This document shows, one piece after another, positions 25,723-34,587 of a stretch of 64,000 nt of DNA (position 1 is the first letter of the stretch; every line of letters starts with the position of its first letter). The notes beneath the pieces are model-generated. The model saw only the letters and a list, made by a program, of their open reading frames with translations, did not search any database and was not told the DNA's origin. The translations under genes and the position numbers were made by a program. Origin of the DNA: Bradyrhizobium sp. CCGE-LA001 (GTDB taxonomy: Bacteria; Pseudomonadota; Alphaproteobacteria; Rhizobiales; Xanthobacteraceae); the NCBI RefSeq assembly GCF_000296215.2, contig NZ_CP013949.1, forward strand, positions 744,001-808,000. Reading direction: 5' to 3'.

Positions 25723-28311
25723 ATGGCAAGATGGAATCGACTGGCGCTGGTCGCAGCGCTCGCACTCGCCGCGAATGCCTCCACGCCGACGGCCGCGTTT
25801 GCCCAGCAGGGCAGCCTTGCGGCGCAGGGCGCGCGGATCAACGAACTCAGCAAGGCCAGCCGATATTCGGAAGCGCTGCCGCTCGCGCAGGCGATGGTGG
25901 CGAGCCTCGAGAGGAGCCGCAATGGCCGCGGTCTCGCCGCTGCGCTCAATAATCTCGGCCAAGTCCATGCCGGACAGGGCCGCGACGATCTGGCCGAGCC
26001 GATCTACATGCGTGCGATCGCGCTGATGGAAAAGTCTCTCGGTCTCGACACCGTCCTGATCGCGCCCGTCCTCACCAATCTTGCCGCACTCTATCAGCGA
26101 CAAGGCCGTTTCGCCGAGGCCGAGCCGCTATTCCAGCGTGCGCTCGCCGTGCGCGAAAAGAGCCTGTCGCACGAACATCCCGACGTCGGTCAGTCCCTCA
26201 ACAATCTGGCCACGCTCTACGTCAAGCAGGAGCATTTTGCCGAGGCCGAGCCGCTGTTTCGACGGGCGCTTGCGATCTACCAGAAGGCTGCAGGTCCCGA
26301 GCATCCCGCGGTTGCGACCGTCCTGAACAACATTGGTCAAGTCGATCGCGACCTCAACCGCCATGCCGAGGCTGAAGCGCCGATCAAGCGCTCGCTCGCG
26401 ATCCGCGAAAAGGCGCTGGGGCCGGATCATCCCGATGTCGCCCGCTCGCTGAACAACCTTGCGGGGCTCTATCAGCACCAGCAGCGCTATGCCGAGGCCG
26501 AGCCGCTGTATCGACGCGCCCTGGCGATCCGCGAACGCGCCTTCGGCGCCGATCACCCCGACGTTGCGATCTCGACCAGCAATTTCGCCTATTTCCTCCA
26601 GGTATCCGGGCGGACCGCCGAGGCCTTGCCGCTCGCAGAGAAGACGCTCGCCAACAATCGGGCGCAGCTGCGCGTCGTGCTACCGGTCCTGTTTTCCGCG
26701 CGGCAGCAGCGTCTCCTGCCTGACGACAAGGCGCTGGACGAGGCGCTCGCGGCGATCCAGCGCGGCACGCAATCCTCCGCGGCCTCCGCCGTGAACAAGC
26801 TCGCGGTGCGGCTCGCAGCCGGCAGCGACCGGCTCGCCGAGCTCGTGCGCAGGGATCAGGATCTCGCATCCGAGTCCGAAGCGCTCGACAAGGCGATCAT
26901 CGCCGCGGTGTCGAAACCGTCTGCGCAGCGCGATTTGAGCGTCGAGCAGCGCAGCCGCGCGCGGATCGCAGCGATCGCGAACGAGCGCAGCGGATTGCAG
27001 AAGACGCTCGCGGTGGAATTTCCCGACTATGCCTCGCTGTCCAACCCGCTGCCGCTAGCTACCAGGGAGATTCAGGTCTTGCTGTCGGCCGATGAGGCGA
27101 TGGTGGTCTATGCCGTCGTCGACAAGCAGAGTTACGTAATCGCGATCACGCGCGAGGGCGTCGACTGGAAGGAGATACCGCTCGGCGCGGATGCGGTGAC
27201 ACAGAAGGTTGCTGCATTCCGCAAGGGGCTCGATGTCGGCAAGGCGCGTGATGCGTCCGGCTTGTTCGACCTCGGTCTCGCGAACGAGCTCTATGTCGCG
27301 CTGCTCGGTCCGGTCGAGGCGCTGACGAAGGACAAGCGCAATCTGCTGGTGGTGCCGTCGGCGGCGCTGACCGCGTTGCCGTTTCATCTGCTGGTCACTG
27401 AGAAGCCGCAGGCTGCGATTCCGGACAGGCTCGAAGGTTATCGTAGTGCCGCCTGGCTGTTGCGGCGTCAGGCCGTTTCGGTGCTGCCCTCGGTGATCAG
27501 CCTGAAATCGCTGCGTGCCTTTGCGCGCAGGGATCACGGCGTCAAGCCGATGACGGGTTTCGGCGATCCCGTGTTCAACCCTGCAGCCGAAGGGCCAGCC
27601 GAGCGTCGCGCGGCAAGCAGCAAGGTCGCGGCGCGTAGCATTGCCACCACCGCCTATACCGATTTCTGGCGCGGCGCCGGCGTCGATCGTGCAAGGTTGG
27701 CGCAGGCGCTGCCGCAACTGCCGGATACTGCGGACGAGCTGACCGCGGTGGCAAGGGATGTCGGCGCGTCCGAGGCCGACATCCATCTCGGCCGCGATGC
27801 CAGCGAAACGACGCTCAAGCGTGCAGCGCTTGCTCAATACGGCATCATCTACTTTGCCACCCACGGCCTCGTCGCCGGCGACATCAAGGGACTGGGCGAG
27901 CCATCGCTTGCGCTCTCCATTCCCGACCGGCCATCGGAGCTCGACGACGGCCTTCTCACCGCAAGCGAAGTCGCCCAGCTCAAGCTCAATGCGGATTGGG
28001 TGGTGCTGTCGGCCTGCAACACCATCGCGGGCGACAAGCCCGGCGCCGAAGCCCTGTCCGGATTGGCGCGCTCGTTCTTCTATGCCGGTGCCCGTGCCTT
28101 GCTGGTTTCACATTGGGCGGTGGATTCGGAAGCTGCCACGCGCCTGACCACGTCGACATTCGATCTGCTCAAGAACGAGCCGAAGATCGGTCGCGCCGAA
28201 GCCTTGCGCCGCGCGATGTTGACCTATCTCGACGACGCCTCGTCACCGCGCAACGCCTATCCCGCGATCTGGGGGCCGTTCGCACTCGTTGGTGAAGGTG
28301 AGGTAAGATAA
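25723..28311 (+). CDS. Exported TPR-CHAT protein (putative caspase-like peptidase)
   Basis: An 862-residue protein with a signal peptide (about 1-27, cleavage near AFAQQ). About six 42-residue kinesin-light-chain-type TPR units follow (about 40-330), then a helical linker (about 340-480), and a C-terminal CHAT domain (about 490-862). The CHAT catalytic dyad is visible: His714 in YFATHGLV and Cys765 in VLSACNTIAG. CHAT domains are caspase-related peptidases and are usually cytoplasmic partners in signalling or defence; a predicted export signal makes this one different. ATG 25723 is chosen for the signal peptide; the frame is open upstream to 25612. It sits with the HugZ-like gene between chvI and pckA; the 64-base gap suggests cotranscription with that gene. 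Confidence 0.9.
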   Translation: MARWNRLALVAALALAANASTPTAAFAQQGSLAAQGARINELSKASRYSEALPLAQAMVASLERSRNGRGLAAALNNLGQVHAGQGRDDLAEPIYMRAIALMEKSLGLDTVLIAPVLTNLAALYQRQGRFAEAEPLFQRALAVREKSLSHEHPDVGQSLNNLATLYVKQEHFAEAEPLFRRALAIYQKAAGPEHPAVATVLNNIGQVDRDLNRHAEAEAPIKRSLAIREKALGPDHPDVARSLNNLAGLYQHQQRYAEAEPLYRRALAIRERAFGADHPDVAISTSNFAYFLQVSGRTAEALPLAEKTLANNRAQLRVVLPVLFSARQQRLLPDDKALDEALAAIQRGTQSSAASAVNKLAVRLAAGSDRLAELVRRDQDLASESEALDKAIIAAVSKPSAQRDLSVEQRSRARIAAIANERSGLQKTLAVEFPDYASLSNPLPLATREIQVLLSADEAMVVYAVVDKQSYVIAITREGVDWKEIPLGADAVTQKVAAFRKGLDVGKARDASGLFDLGLANELYVALLGPVEALTKDKRNLLVVPSAALTALPFHLLVTEKPQAAIPDRLEGYRSAAWLLRRQAVSVLPSVISLKSLRAFARRDHGVKPMTGFGDPVFNPAAEGPAERRAASSKVAARSIATTAYTDFWRGAGVDRARLAQALPQLPDTADELTAVARDVGASEADIHLGRDASETTLKRAALAQYGIIYFATHGLVAGDIKGLGEPSLALSIPDRPSELDDGLLTASEVAQLKLNADWVVLSACNTIAGDKPGAEALSGLARSFFYAGARALLVSHWAVDSEAATRLTTSTFDLLKNEPKIGRAEALRRAMLTYLDDASSPRNAYPAIWGPFALVGEGEVR

Positions 28312-28500
28312 GACGCCAAGCGGGTATTGTGCGTCGCAATAACCGGAAGTAACGCCTCAATGCACGTTTGGTTGCGCGACCATTCGTGCTTTTTTGGTGC
28401 GTCCGCTCAGAGCTGACATGCGCGACGTTTGGCGCGGTCTTTGAATAAACCAAATCCTACGGGATCAGCTTGGCAACGCCAGCGTTCATCAGTATTAGGT

Positions 28501-28522
28501 CGTTCCAGCCGAGGCCGGAACG
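28501..28522. promoter_or_regulatory. Inverted repeat in the pckA promoter region
   Basis: CGTTCC (28501-28506) and GGAACG (28517-28522) flank AGCCGAGGCC, about 78 bases before the pckA start. It may be a regulator site for gluconeogenic control. The binding protein is unknown. Confidence 0.3.
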
Positions 28523-28599
28523 GCCTATTATTAACGGTGACCGCGATGGCGTCCAAACTTGGTCGCGCTGGGTGTCGCGGGTTCTAGGAGGATTTTTTC

Positions 28600-30216
28600 G
28601 TGCAAGAGACGGGCGTGCGCAACGGTGCCTTCGGCGCCGACAAATTCGGCTTAAAGAATCTCAAGCAGGTTCACTGGAACCTCGGTGCGCCGCAACTCTA
28701 TCAATACTCGCTCTCGGCGGGTGAGGCGGTGCTGTCCGCCGATGGCGCGCTTTGCGCCGACACCGGCGAATTCACCGGTCGCAGCCCGAAGGACAAGTTC
28801 ACGGTGCGCGACGCCACCACCGACAAGAAGATGTGGTGGGCCGGCAACCAGTCGATCACCGCAGAGCAGTTCGAGACGCTCTACCAGGACTTTCTCAAGC
28901 ACGCCGAAGGCAAGCGCCTGTTCGCGCAGGATCTCTATGGCGGCGCCGATCCGGCCTATCGGATCAAGACGCGCGTCTTCACCGAGCTCGCCTGGCACTC
29001 GCTGTTCATCCGCACGCTGCTGATCCGCCCCGAGGCGATCGAGCTGGCGACCTTCGTGCCGGAGCTCACCATCATCGACATGCCGAGCTTCCGCGCCGAT
29101 CCTAAACGTCACGGCTGCCGTTCGGAGAACGTCGTCGCGATCGACTTCGCCCGCAAGATCGTCCTGATCGGCGGGTCTTATTATGCTGGCGAGATGAAGA
29201 AGTCGGTCTTCACCACGCTGAACTATTACCTGCCCGAGCGTGGCGTAATGCCGATGCACTGCTCGGCCAATGTCGGCGCCAAGGGCGACACCGCGATCTT
29301 CTTCGGGCTGTCGGGTACCGGCAAGACCACGCTGTCTGCCGATCCCAACCGCACGCTGATCGGCGACGACGAGCATGGCTGGGGCCCGAACGGCGTCTTC
29401 AATTTCGAAGGCGGCTGCTATGCCAAGTGCATCAAGCTGTCACAGGAAGCCGAGCCCGAAATCTATGCGGCCTCCACCCGCTTCGGCGCGGTGCTCGAGA
29501 ACTGCGTGCTCGACGAAGACACCCGCGTGGTCGATTTCGACGACGGCTCCAAGACCGAGAACACGCGCTCGGCCTATCCGCTCGACTTCATTCCGAACGC
29601 CTCGCGCACCGGCCGCGCGCCGCAGCCGAAGAACGTCGTGATGCTCGCGGCCGACGCCTTCGGCGTGCTGCCGCCGATCGCAAAGCTCACGCCGGCGCAG
29701 GCGATGTATCACTTCCTCTCCGGCTACACCGCCAAGGTCGCCGGCACCGAGCGCGGTCTCGGCAACGAGCCGCAGCCGGAATTCTCGACCTGCTTCGGCT
29801 CGCCCTTCCTGCCGCTCGACCCCAGCGTTTACGGCAATATGCTGCGCGACCTCATCGCCCAGCACAATGTCGATTGCTGGCTGGTCAACACCGGCTGGAC
29901 CGGCGGCAAGTACGGCACAGGCAACCGCATGCCGATCAAGGTGACGCGCGCGCTGCTCACCGCCGCGCTCGACGGCAGCTTGCGCAACGTCGAATTCCGC
30001 ACCGACAAATATTTCGGCTTCGCGGTCCCGACCGCGCTGCCGGGCGTGCCTCACGAGATCCTTAACCCGGTCAACACCTGGAAGGACAAGGACGAGTTCG
30101 ACAAGACCGCCCGTGCGCTGGTCGGCATGTTCCAGAAGAACTTCGCCAAGTTCGAAGCGCAAGTGGATGCAGAGGTTCGCGCGGCTGCGCCGGACGTGAA
30201 GCTCGCCGCGGAATAG
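28600..30216 (+). CDS. pckA: Phosphoenolpyruvate carboxykinase (ATP)
   Basis: Cytoplasmic enzyme that converts oxaloacetate and ATP to phosphoenolpyruvate, ADP and CO2, the entry to gluconeogenesis from C4 acids. The 538-residue protein has the P-loop FGLSGTGKTTLSADP (about 235-249), the metal-binding DDEHGW (about 254-259) and the substrate region TGRSPKDKF near residue 59. Start is GTG 28600, supported by AGGAGG at 28586-28591 with 8-base spacing. In Rhizobiales pckA is usually directly beside chvI; here two genes lie between. A strong terminator follows. Confidence 0.97.
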   Translation: MQETGVRNGAFGADKFGLKNLKQVHWNLGAPQLYQYSLSAGEAVLSADGALCADTGEFTGRSPKDKFTVRDATTDKKMWWAGNQSITAEQFETLYQDFLKHAEGKRLFAQDLYGGADPAYRIKTRVFTELAWHSLFIRTLLIRPEAIELATFVPELTIIDMPSFRADPKRHGCRSENVVAIDFARKIVLIGGSYYAGEMKKSVFTTLNYYLPERGVMPMHCSANVGAKGDTAIFFGLSGTGKTTLSADPNRTLIGDDEHGWGPNGVFNFEGGCYAKCIKLSQEAEPEIYAASTRFGAVLENCVLDEDTRVVDFDDGSKTENTRSAYPLDFIPNASRTGRAPQPKNVVMLAADAFGVLPPIAKLTPAQAMYHFLSGYTAKVAGTERGLGNEPQPEFSTCFGSPFLPLDPSVYGNMLRDLIAQHNVDCWLVNTGWTGGKYGTGNRMPIKVTRALLTAALDGSLRNVEFRTDKYFGFAVPTALPGVPHEILNPVNTWKDKDEFDKTARALVGMFQKNFAKFEAQVDAEVRAAAPDVKLAAE

Positions 30217-30236
30217 TCGCTCTCTCTCTTCATCGC

Positions 30237-30270
30237 AAAAGGGCGGCCGCGAGGCCGCCCTTTTTGTTTT
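30237..30270 (+). terminator. Rho-independent terminator of pckA
   Basis: AAAGGGCGGCC and GGCCGCCCTTT form a stem around GCGA, followed by TTGTTTTT. It lies about 20 bases after the pckA stop. Confidence 0.9.
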
Positions 30271-30271
30271 T

Positions 30272-30421
30272 CCTTCTCCCCTTGTGGGAGAAGGTGGCGC
30301 GTAGCGCCGGATGAGGGGTTCTCTCTGCAAACTCAAGTGCGAGAGATGAGCCCGCGGAGAGAACCCCTCACCCGTCTCGTCGCTGCGCGACGATCCACTC
30401 TCTCCCACAAGGGGAGAGGGG
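30272..30421. repeat. Bradyrhizobium-type palindromic repeat, full copy
   Basis: The left end CCTTCTCCCCTTGTGGGAG and the right end CTCTCCCACAAGGGGAGAGG are inverted, and inner parts (GGATGAGGGGTTCTC, GAGAACCCCTCACCCGTC) also pair. A related copy lies at 37484-37623. It fills the space between the convergent pckA and thioesterase genes. Confidence 0.85.
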
Positions 30422-30424
30422 CAC

Positions 30425-31240
30425 CTACGCCTTAAAATAGGCGATTTGCGTCGTAGTGGCGAGCAGTCGCCCGTTCGGGGACCACAGCTCGCCGTTTTGG
30501 TCGCCATAGCTCCTGTGGAAGATCTTCGCGTCCGCCGTCGCCAGCACGCGCGTGATGTCTTCAGTTGCGAGCTCCTCGCCGGTCGTGTGGAAATAGGTCG
30601 TCAGCGACACCGTGCCGAACGGCACCAGCTCGCGCCGGGCGTGGAAGATGCGACCGAAGAAGGCATCCGACATCGACATCAGCGACAGCATGTCGAGCTT
30701 GCGCGGCGTGCGGTCGCCGATCCAGATCTTGGAATAGGTGCTGGCGGGCTCGGCCTGCGGCGGGCCGATCCGCATCTCGCCCTCGACGAAGCGGAATTCA
30801 TACTGATTGGCCCAGGATGCCGAGATTTTCGGGAACGGCAGCGTCTGCTCGAACGGCTTGGCATTCGGGCATTTCGCCACCCTGTGTTCCCACGATGGCC
30901 GGCGCTCGGCGAACACGGCGGTGGCGAGCGTTGCGACCTCGCCGCCGCCCTGGCTGAGCTCGACGCTCCAATGCTGGCTGGAGCGGTTGGCCTTCACCAG
31001 CCGCACGTCGAGATCGAACGGCCCCTTGGCGATCGGCGCGCAGTAATTGACGGTGAGCGCGAGCGGATCGCCGGCGCGTTCGGGATGGTCGATCAGCGCG
31101 CGCAGAATTGTCGCGGCGGTGGCGCCGCCGAACGGACCGACGAAGGCCCAGTAACCGTCGCTGGTGTGCCCCTGCCAGCTGGAGTCGCCCGCGGTAATGC
31201 GGGTGGCGTCGTCGAAGGGATGGGGGAGCTTGGCATGCAT
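30425..31240 (-). CDS. Acyl-CoA thioesterase-like protein (double hotdog)
   Basis: A 271-residue cytoplasmic protein that appears to contain two hotdog domains. The first has GYWAFVGPFGGATAATILRA around residues 30-50; the second has DMLSLMSMSDAFFGRIFHAR and FGTVSLTTYFHTTGEEL. This is the layout of TesB-like thioesterase-family proteins that hydrolyse acyl-CoA esters. Substrate specificity cannot be read. Single gene; its stop faces the palindromic repeat. Confidence 0.85.
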   Translation of the reverse strand: MHAKLPHPFDDATRITAGDSSWQGHTSDGYWAFVGPFGGATAATILRALIDHPERAGDPLALTVNYCAPIAKGPFDLDVRLVKANRSSQHWSVELSQGGGEVATLATAVFAERRPSWEHRVAKCPNAKPFEQTLPFPKISASWANQYEFRFVEGEMRIGPPQAEPASTYSKIWIGDRTPRKLDMLSLMSMSDAFFGRIFHARRELVPFGTVSLTTYFHTTGEELATEDITRVLATADAKIFHRSYGDQNGELWSPNGRLLATTTQIAYFKA

Positions 31241-31263
31241 TGGTGGTCCTCGATGGCTCCGGC

Positions 31264-31350
31264 CGTCATTGCGAGGAGCCCTTGCGACGAAGCATCCAGG
31301 CTGTCTCCGCGGGAAGATTCTGGATTGCTTCGCTGCGCTCGCAATGACGG
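31264..31350. repeat. Palindromic intergenic repeat (CGTCATTGCGAG family)
   Basis: CGTCATTGCGAGGAGC at the left and GCTCGCAATGACGG at the right are inverted repeats; the inner AGCATCCAGGCTG and GATTCTGGATTGCTT also partly pair. This word order is a dispersed repeat known to me from Bradyrhizobium intergenic regions. Confidence 0.75.
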
Positions 31351-31389
31351 CGGTTGAGGTTAGGGCGTCCGCATCGCAGGCGCCGGTCT

Positions 31390-31422
31390 GGGAATGATGA
31401 TGATCATATCATCATCATTCCC
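31390..31422. terminator. Perfect 15-bp hairpin behind glgP
   Basis: GGGAATGATGATGAT (31390-31404) and ATCATCATCATTCCC (31408-31422) are perfect inverted repeats around CAT. It lies 50 bases behind the glgP stop and so may end its transcript, although no T-run follows. The triplet periodicity of the arms is unusual. Confidence 0.6.
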
Positions 31423-31471
31423 GCCTGATGCAATAACCTCGCAGGTAACGACGCTTCCACGTCGCGGAAAA

Positions 31472-33988
31472 TCAGCCCGCGACGTCGCGCAAATTCGGCA
31501 GCAGCGGCGTGGTCGGATTGACCGGCACGTTCCAGATTTCCTCGGCATATTCGCGGATGGTGCGGTCCGAGGAGAACCACGCCATGCGCGCGACGTTGAG
31601 GATGGAGGCGCGCGTCCAGGCCGGCGAGACCAGCCAGCGCGCGTCGACCGCTCGCTGCGCCTCGTAATAGGAATCGAAATCGGCGCTGACCATGTAATGG
31701 TCGAGGTAACGCAGCGCGTGCGCGATGGACTCGAAACGACCGGGGTCGCCGGGCGAGAACTCGCCGGTCCCGATCGCATTGATGGCGCGCTGGAGCTTCG
31801 GCGAATTCCGGACGATGTCGGAGGCATCCAGCCCCTGCTTGCGCCGGATCATGACGTCGCCGGCCTCCAGGCCGAAGATCGCGATGTTCTCAGGCCCGAC
31901 ATGGTCGCGGATCTCGATATTGGCGCCGTCGAGCGTGCCGATGGTGATGGCGCCGTTCAGGGCCAGCTTCATGTTGCCGGTGCCGGAGGCTTCCATGCCG
32001 GCTGTCGAGATCTGCTCGGACAGGTCGGCCGCGGGAATGATCACTTCGGCGAGGCTGACATTGTAGTCGGGCAGGAAGGCGACCTTCAGCTTGCCGTCGA
32101 CCGCGGGGTCGTTGTTGACGATGTCGGCGACGTCGTTGATCAGCTTGATGATCAGCTTGGCATAGCGATAGCTCGCCGCCGCCTTGCCGGCGAAGATCTT
32201 CACCCGCGGCACCCAATTGCCGTTGGGATCGTCCTTGATCGCTTGGTACAGCGCGACCGTCTCGATGACGTTGAGCAGCTGGCGCTTGTATTCGTGGATG
32301 CGCTTGATCTGCACGTCGAACAGCGCGCTCGGGTCGACCTTGATGCCGAGCCGCTCGCCGATCAGCCGCGCCAGCGCCGCCTTGTTGGCGTGCTTGACGG
32401 CGCGGAATTTCTTCTGGAATTCGACGTCGCTGGCGCGCGCCTCGATCAGGCTGAGCTGGGTGGGATCGTCGAGCACGGCCTCGCCGCAGGTCTCGCGCAA
32501 GAGGTCGGTCAGCTTCGGGTTCGCCAGCATCAGCCAGCGGCGAAAGGTGATGCCGTTGGTCTTGTTGGTGATGCGCCCGGGATAGAGATGGTTGAGATCG
32601 TGGAACACGGTTTCGCGCATCAGGTCGGAATGCATCGCCGAGACGCCGTTGATGCGGTGCGAGCCGACGAAGGCGAGCTGGCCCATGCGCACGCGGCGGC
32701 CGCTCTTCTCGTCGATCAACGAGACCGAGGCACGGAAGTCGATGTCGCCGGGGCAGCGCGCCTCCGCGAGCGCCAGATGCTGCACGTTGATGCGGTAGAT
32801 GATCTCGAGGTGCCGCGGCAGCAGCCGCTCGAACAGCTCGACCGGCCAGGTCTCCAGCGCTTCCGGCAGCAGCGTGTGGTTGGTGTAGGAGAGCGTGGCG
32901 ACCGTGATCTTCCAGGCCTCGTCCCAGCGGAAATTGTGGAGGTCGACGAGGATCCGCATCAGCTCGGTGACGGCGAGGCTCGGATGGGTGTCGTTGAGCT
33001 GCACCGCGACCTTCATCGCGAGGCTGCGGAGCTGGCCGTCGGAGCTGAGGTGGCGGTTGACGAGGTCCTGGAGCGAGGCGGAGACGAAGAAGTATTCCTG
33101 GCGCAGCCGCAGCTCGCGGCCCGCCGGGCTCTCGTCGTTCGGATAGAGGAATTTGCAGATCGCTTCCGCGCGTGACTGCTCCGCGCTGGCGCTGACATAA
33201 TCGCCCTTGTTGAAGGCGTCGAGCTTCAACGGATCGGGCGAGCGCGCCGACCACAGGCGGAGCGCGTTGACGTGCTGGCCGCGCCAGCCGACGATCGGCG
33301 TGTCATAGGCGATCGCCTGCACGGTCTCGTCGGGATGCCAGATCGCGCGGTCGCGGCCCTTGTCGTCGACATGCTCGACGCTGCCGCCGAAATGGACGTG
33401 ATAGATCACCTCCGGCCGCTGCAATTCCCAGGGGTTGCCGAAGCTCAGCCATTCGTCGGGATATTCCTGCTGCCAACCCTGATTGATGATCTGGCGAAAC
33501 AGGCCGTAATCGTAGCGGATGCCGTAGCCGATCGCGGGGATCGACAGCGTCGCCATGCTCTCCATGAAGCAGGCCGCGAGGCGGCCGAGGCCGCCATTGC
33601 CGAGGGCTGCGTCGGGCTCGCATTTGCGCAGTTCGGGCAGCGACACGCCGAGATCGCCGAGCGCGACCTCGAAGATCTTGAGCAGCCCCATGTTGTTGAG
33701 CGCGTCGGTGAAGAGGCGGCCGATCAAAAATTCGAGTGAGAGATAATAGACGCGCTTGCGACCCGCGTCGTAGCTGTGCTTCTCGGCGGTGAGCCAGCGA
33801 TGCACGATGCGGTCGCGCAGCGCCAGCGCCGCGGCCTGGTACCAGTCGTGCTTGGTCGCCATGCCCGCGTCCTTGCCGATGGCAAGGCGCAGCTTCGCCA
33901 GGATCGCGCCCTTGATCTCAGCCAGCGCGAGCTCGTCGATGGGCTGGCCCGGGGCGGGAAAATTTGGCTGGAAAGATTGATCTTGCAA
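31472..33988 (-). CDS. glgP: Glycogen/starch phosphorylase
   Basis: Cytoplasmic PLP enzyme that releases glucose-1-phosphate from glycogen or related alpha-glucans. About 838 residues, standard length. The PLP lysine region TAGMEASGTGNMKLALNG is present, as are ALGNGGLGRLAACFMES, VQLNDTHPSLAV and ITNKTNGITFRRW, all typical of the family. The start is uncertain: TTG 33988 (giving MQDQSFQPNFPAP) or GTG 33997; AGGA and GAAGG lie just upstream, and no ATG is suitably placed. The frame stays open to 34441 but lacks family similarity there. No other glg genes are in the window. Confidence 0.95.
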   Translation of the reverse strand: MQDQSFQPNFPAPGQPIDELALAEIKGAILAKLRLAIGKDAGMATKHDWYQAAALALRDRIVHRWLTAEKHSYDAGRKRVYYLSLEFLIGRLFTDALNNMGLLKIFEVALGDLGVSLPELRKCEPDAALGNGGLGRLAACFMESMATLSIPAIGYGIRYDYGLFRQIINQGWQQEYPDEWLSFGNPWELQRPEVIYHVHFGGSVEHVDDKGRDRAIWHPDETVQAIAYDTPIVGWRGQHVNALRLWSARSPDPLKLDAFNKGDYVSASAEQSRAEAICKFLYPNDESPAGRELRLRQEYFFVSASLQDLVNRHLSSDGQLRSLAMKVAVQLNDTHPSLAVTELMRILVDLHNFRWDEAWKITVATLSYTNHTLLPEALETWPVELFERLLPRHLEIIYRINVQHLALAEARCPGDIDFRASVSLIDEKSGRRVRMGQLAFVGSHRINGVSAMHSDLMRETVFHDLNHLYPGRITNKTNGITFRRWLMLANPKLTDLLRETCGEAVLDDPTQLSLIEARASDVEFQKKFRAVKHANKAALARLIGERLGIKVDPSALFDVQIKRIHEYKRQLLNVIETVALYQAIKDDPNGNWVPRVKIFAGKAAASYRYAKLIIKLINDVADIVNNDPAVDGKLKVAFLPDYNVSLAEVIIPAADLSEQISTAGMEASGTGNMKLALNGAITIGTLDGANIEIRDHVGPENIAIFGLEAGDVMIRRKQGLDASDIVRNSPKLQRAINAIGTGEFSPGDPGRFESIAHALRYLDHYMVSADFDSYYEAQRAVDARWLVSPAWTRASILNVARMAWFSSDRTIREYAEEIWNVPVNPTTPLLPNLRDVAG

Positions 33989-34186
33989 GGCCTTCACTTC
34001 CTGGTCGACTGAACACTGAACCCTACGCGCCTGGCTCCCTGCATCCGAACCGTCACGGGCGCGGCCCGGCACTGGCGCAAATTTATGCAAGGACCGGGCC
34101 GGTTTGGGAACCCGGGTGAGCACGGAGAAACGCTGATTTGCTGCTAGAATGGCGGACAATTCAGCCATCACTGTGGAGGAACCGCC

Positions 34187-34432
34187 ATGAGGCCTCTGAT
34201 GAGACTGCTGCCCGAAATCGCCACTGCGACCCTGCTCGTCGTCAGCATCGGCGCCTCCAGCGCAGCTCTTGCCGCCGGCAAGCCCGGTCGCAGCGCCGAC
34301 GGTCTCAGCTGCGGCTTCACCATCCCGCAGAGCGCATCTCCCGCATCCCGCTGCGCGGCCATCAAGCGCCAATGTGGCGGCAAGTTCTACGCGAGTGCGT
34401 GCGGGGACAAGCTGATGTCGGCAGCGAGGTGA
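34187..34432 (+). CDS. Small exported cysteine-containing protein
   Basis: An 81-residue protein with a signal peptide (about 1-30, ending AALAA) and a 50-residue mature part containing four cysteines (LSCGF, SRCAAI, RQCGG, SACGD) that could form two disulfides. GTGGAGGAACC lies just before ATG, a good ribosome binding site. I do not recognise the family; PSI-sensitive small periplasmic proteins of this kind occur in Bradyrhizobium. Function unknown. Confidence 0.75.
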   Translation: MRPLMRLLPEIATATLLVVSIGASSAALAAGKPGRSADGLSCGFTIPQSASPASRCAAIKRQCGGKFYASACGDKLMSAAR

Positions 34433-34487
34433 GGGCGGCAAGCCCCCATCACCGGCGCTCGGTCTGGCTCAGGGCGTTTTCGCCTCA

Positions 34488-34502
34488 GAACAAATTAAGA
34501 AC
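34488..34502. promoter_or_regulatory. LexA-like box GAAC-N7-GAAC
   Basis: GAAC (34488-34491), seven bases AAATTAA, GAAC (34499-34502). This matches the alphaproteobacterial SOS box GAACN7GAAC (GTTCN7GTTC on the other strand). It lies 86 bases before the start at 34588 and would overlap the -35 region of a promoter whose -10 would be near TATATC (34521-34526). Confidence 0.5.
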
Positions 34503-34587
34503 ACTTTAGCAAGTCTTTGATATATCATAGTGATTCGGTATTGCGCCGACACAAGATCTAGCGTCCGTCAGACTCTGCGAGGACTAC

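Noticed and set aside
31394..33175. A 593-codon open frame antisense to glgP
   Set aside because: Shadow of glycogen phosphorylase; rich in Asp, Val, Arg and His without domain signals.
33989..34441. N-terminal extension of glgP up to 34441
   Set aside because: The extra residues lack phosphorylase similarity and overlap a well-supported small gene on the other strand.
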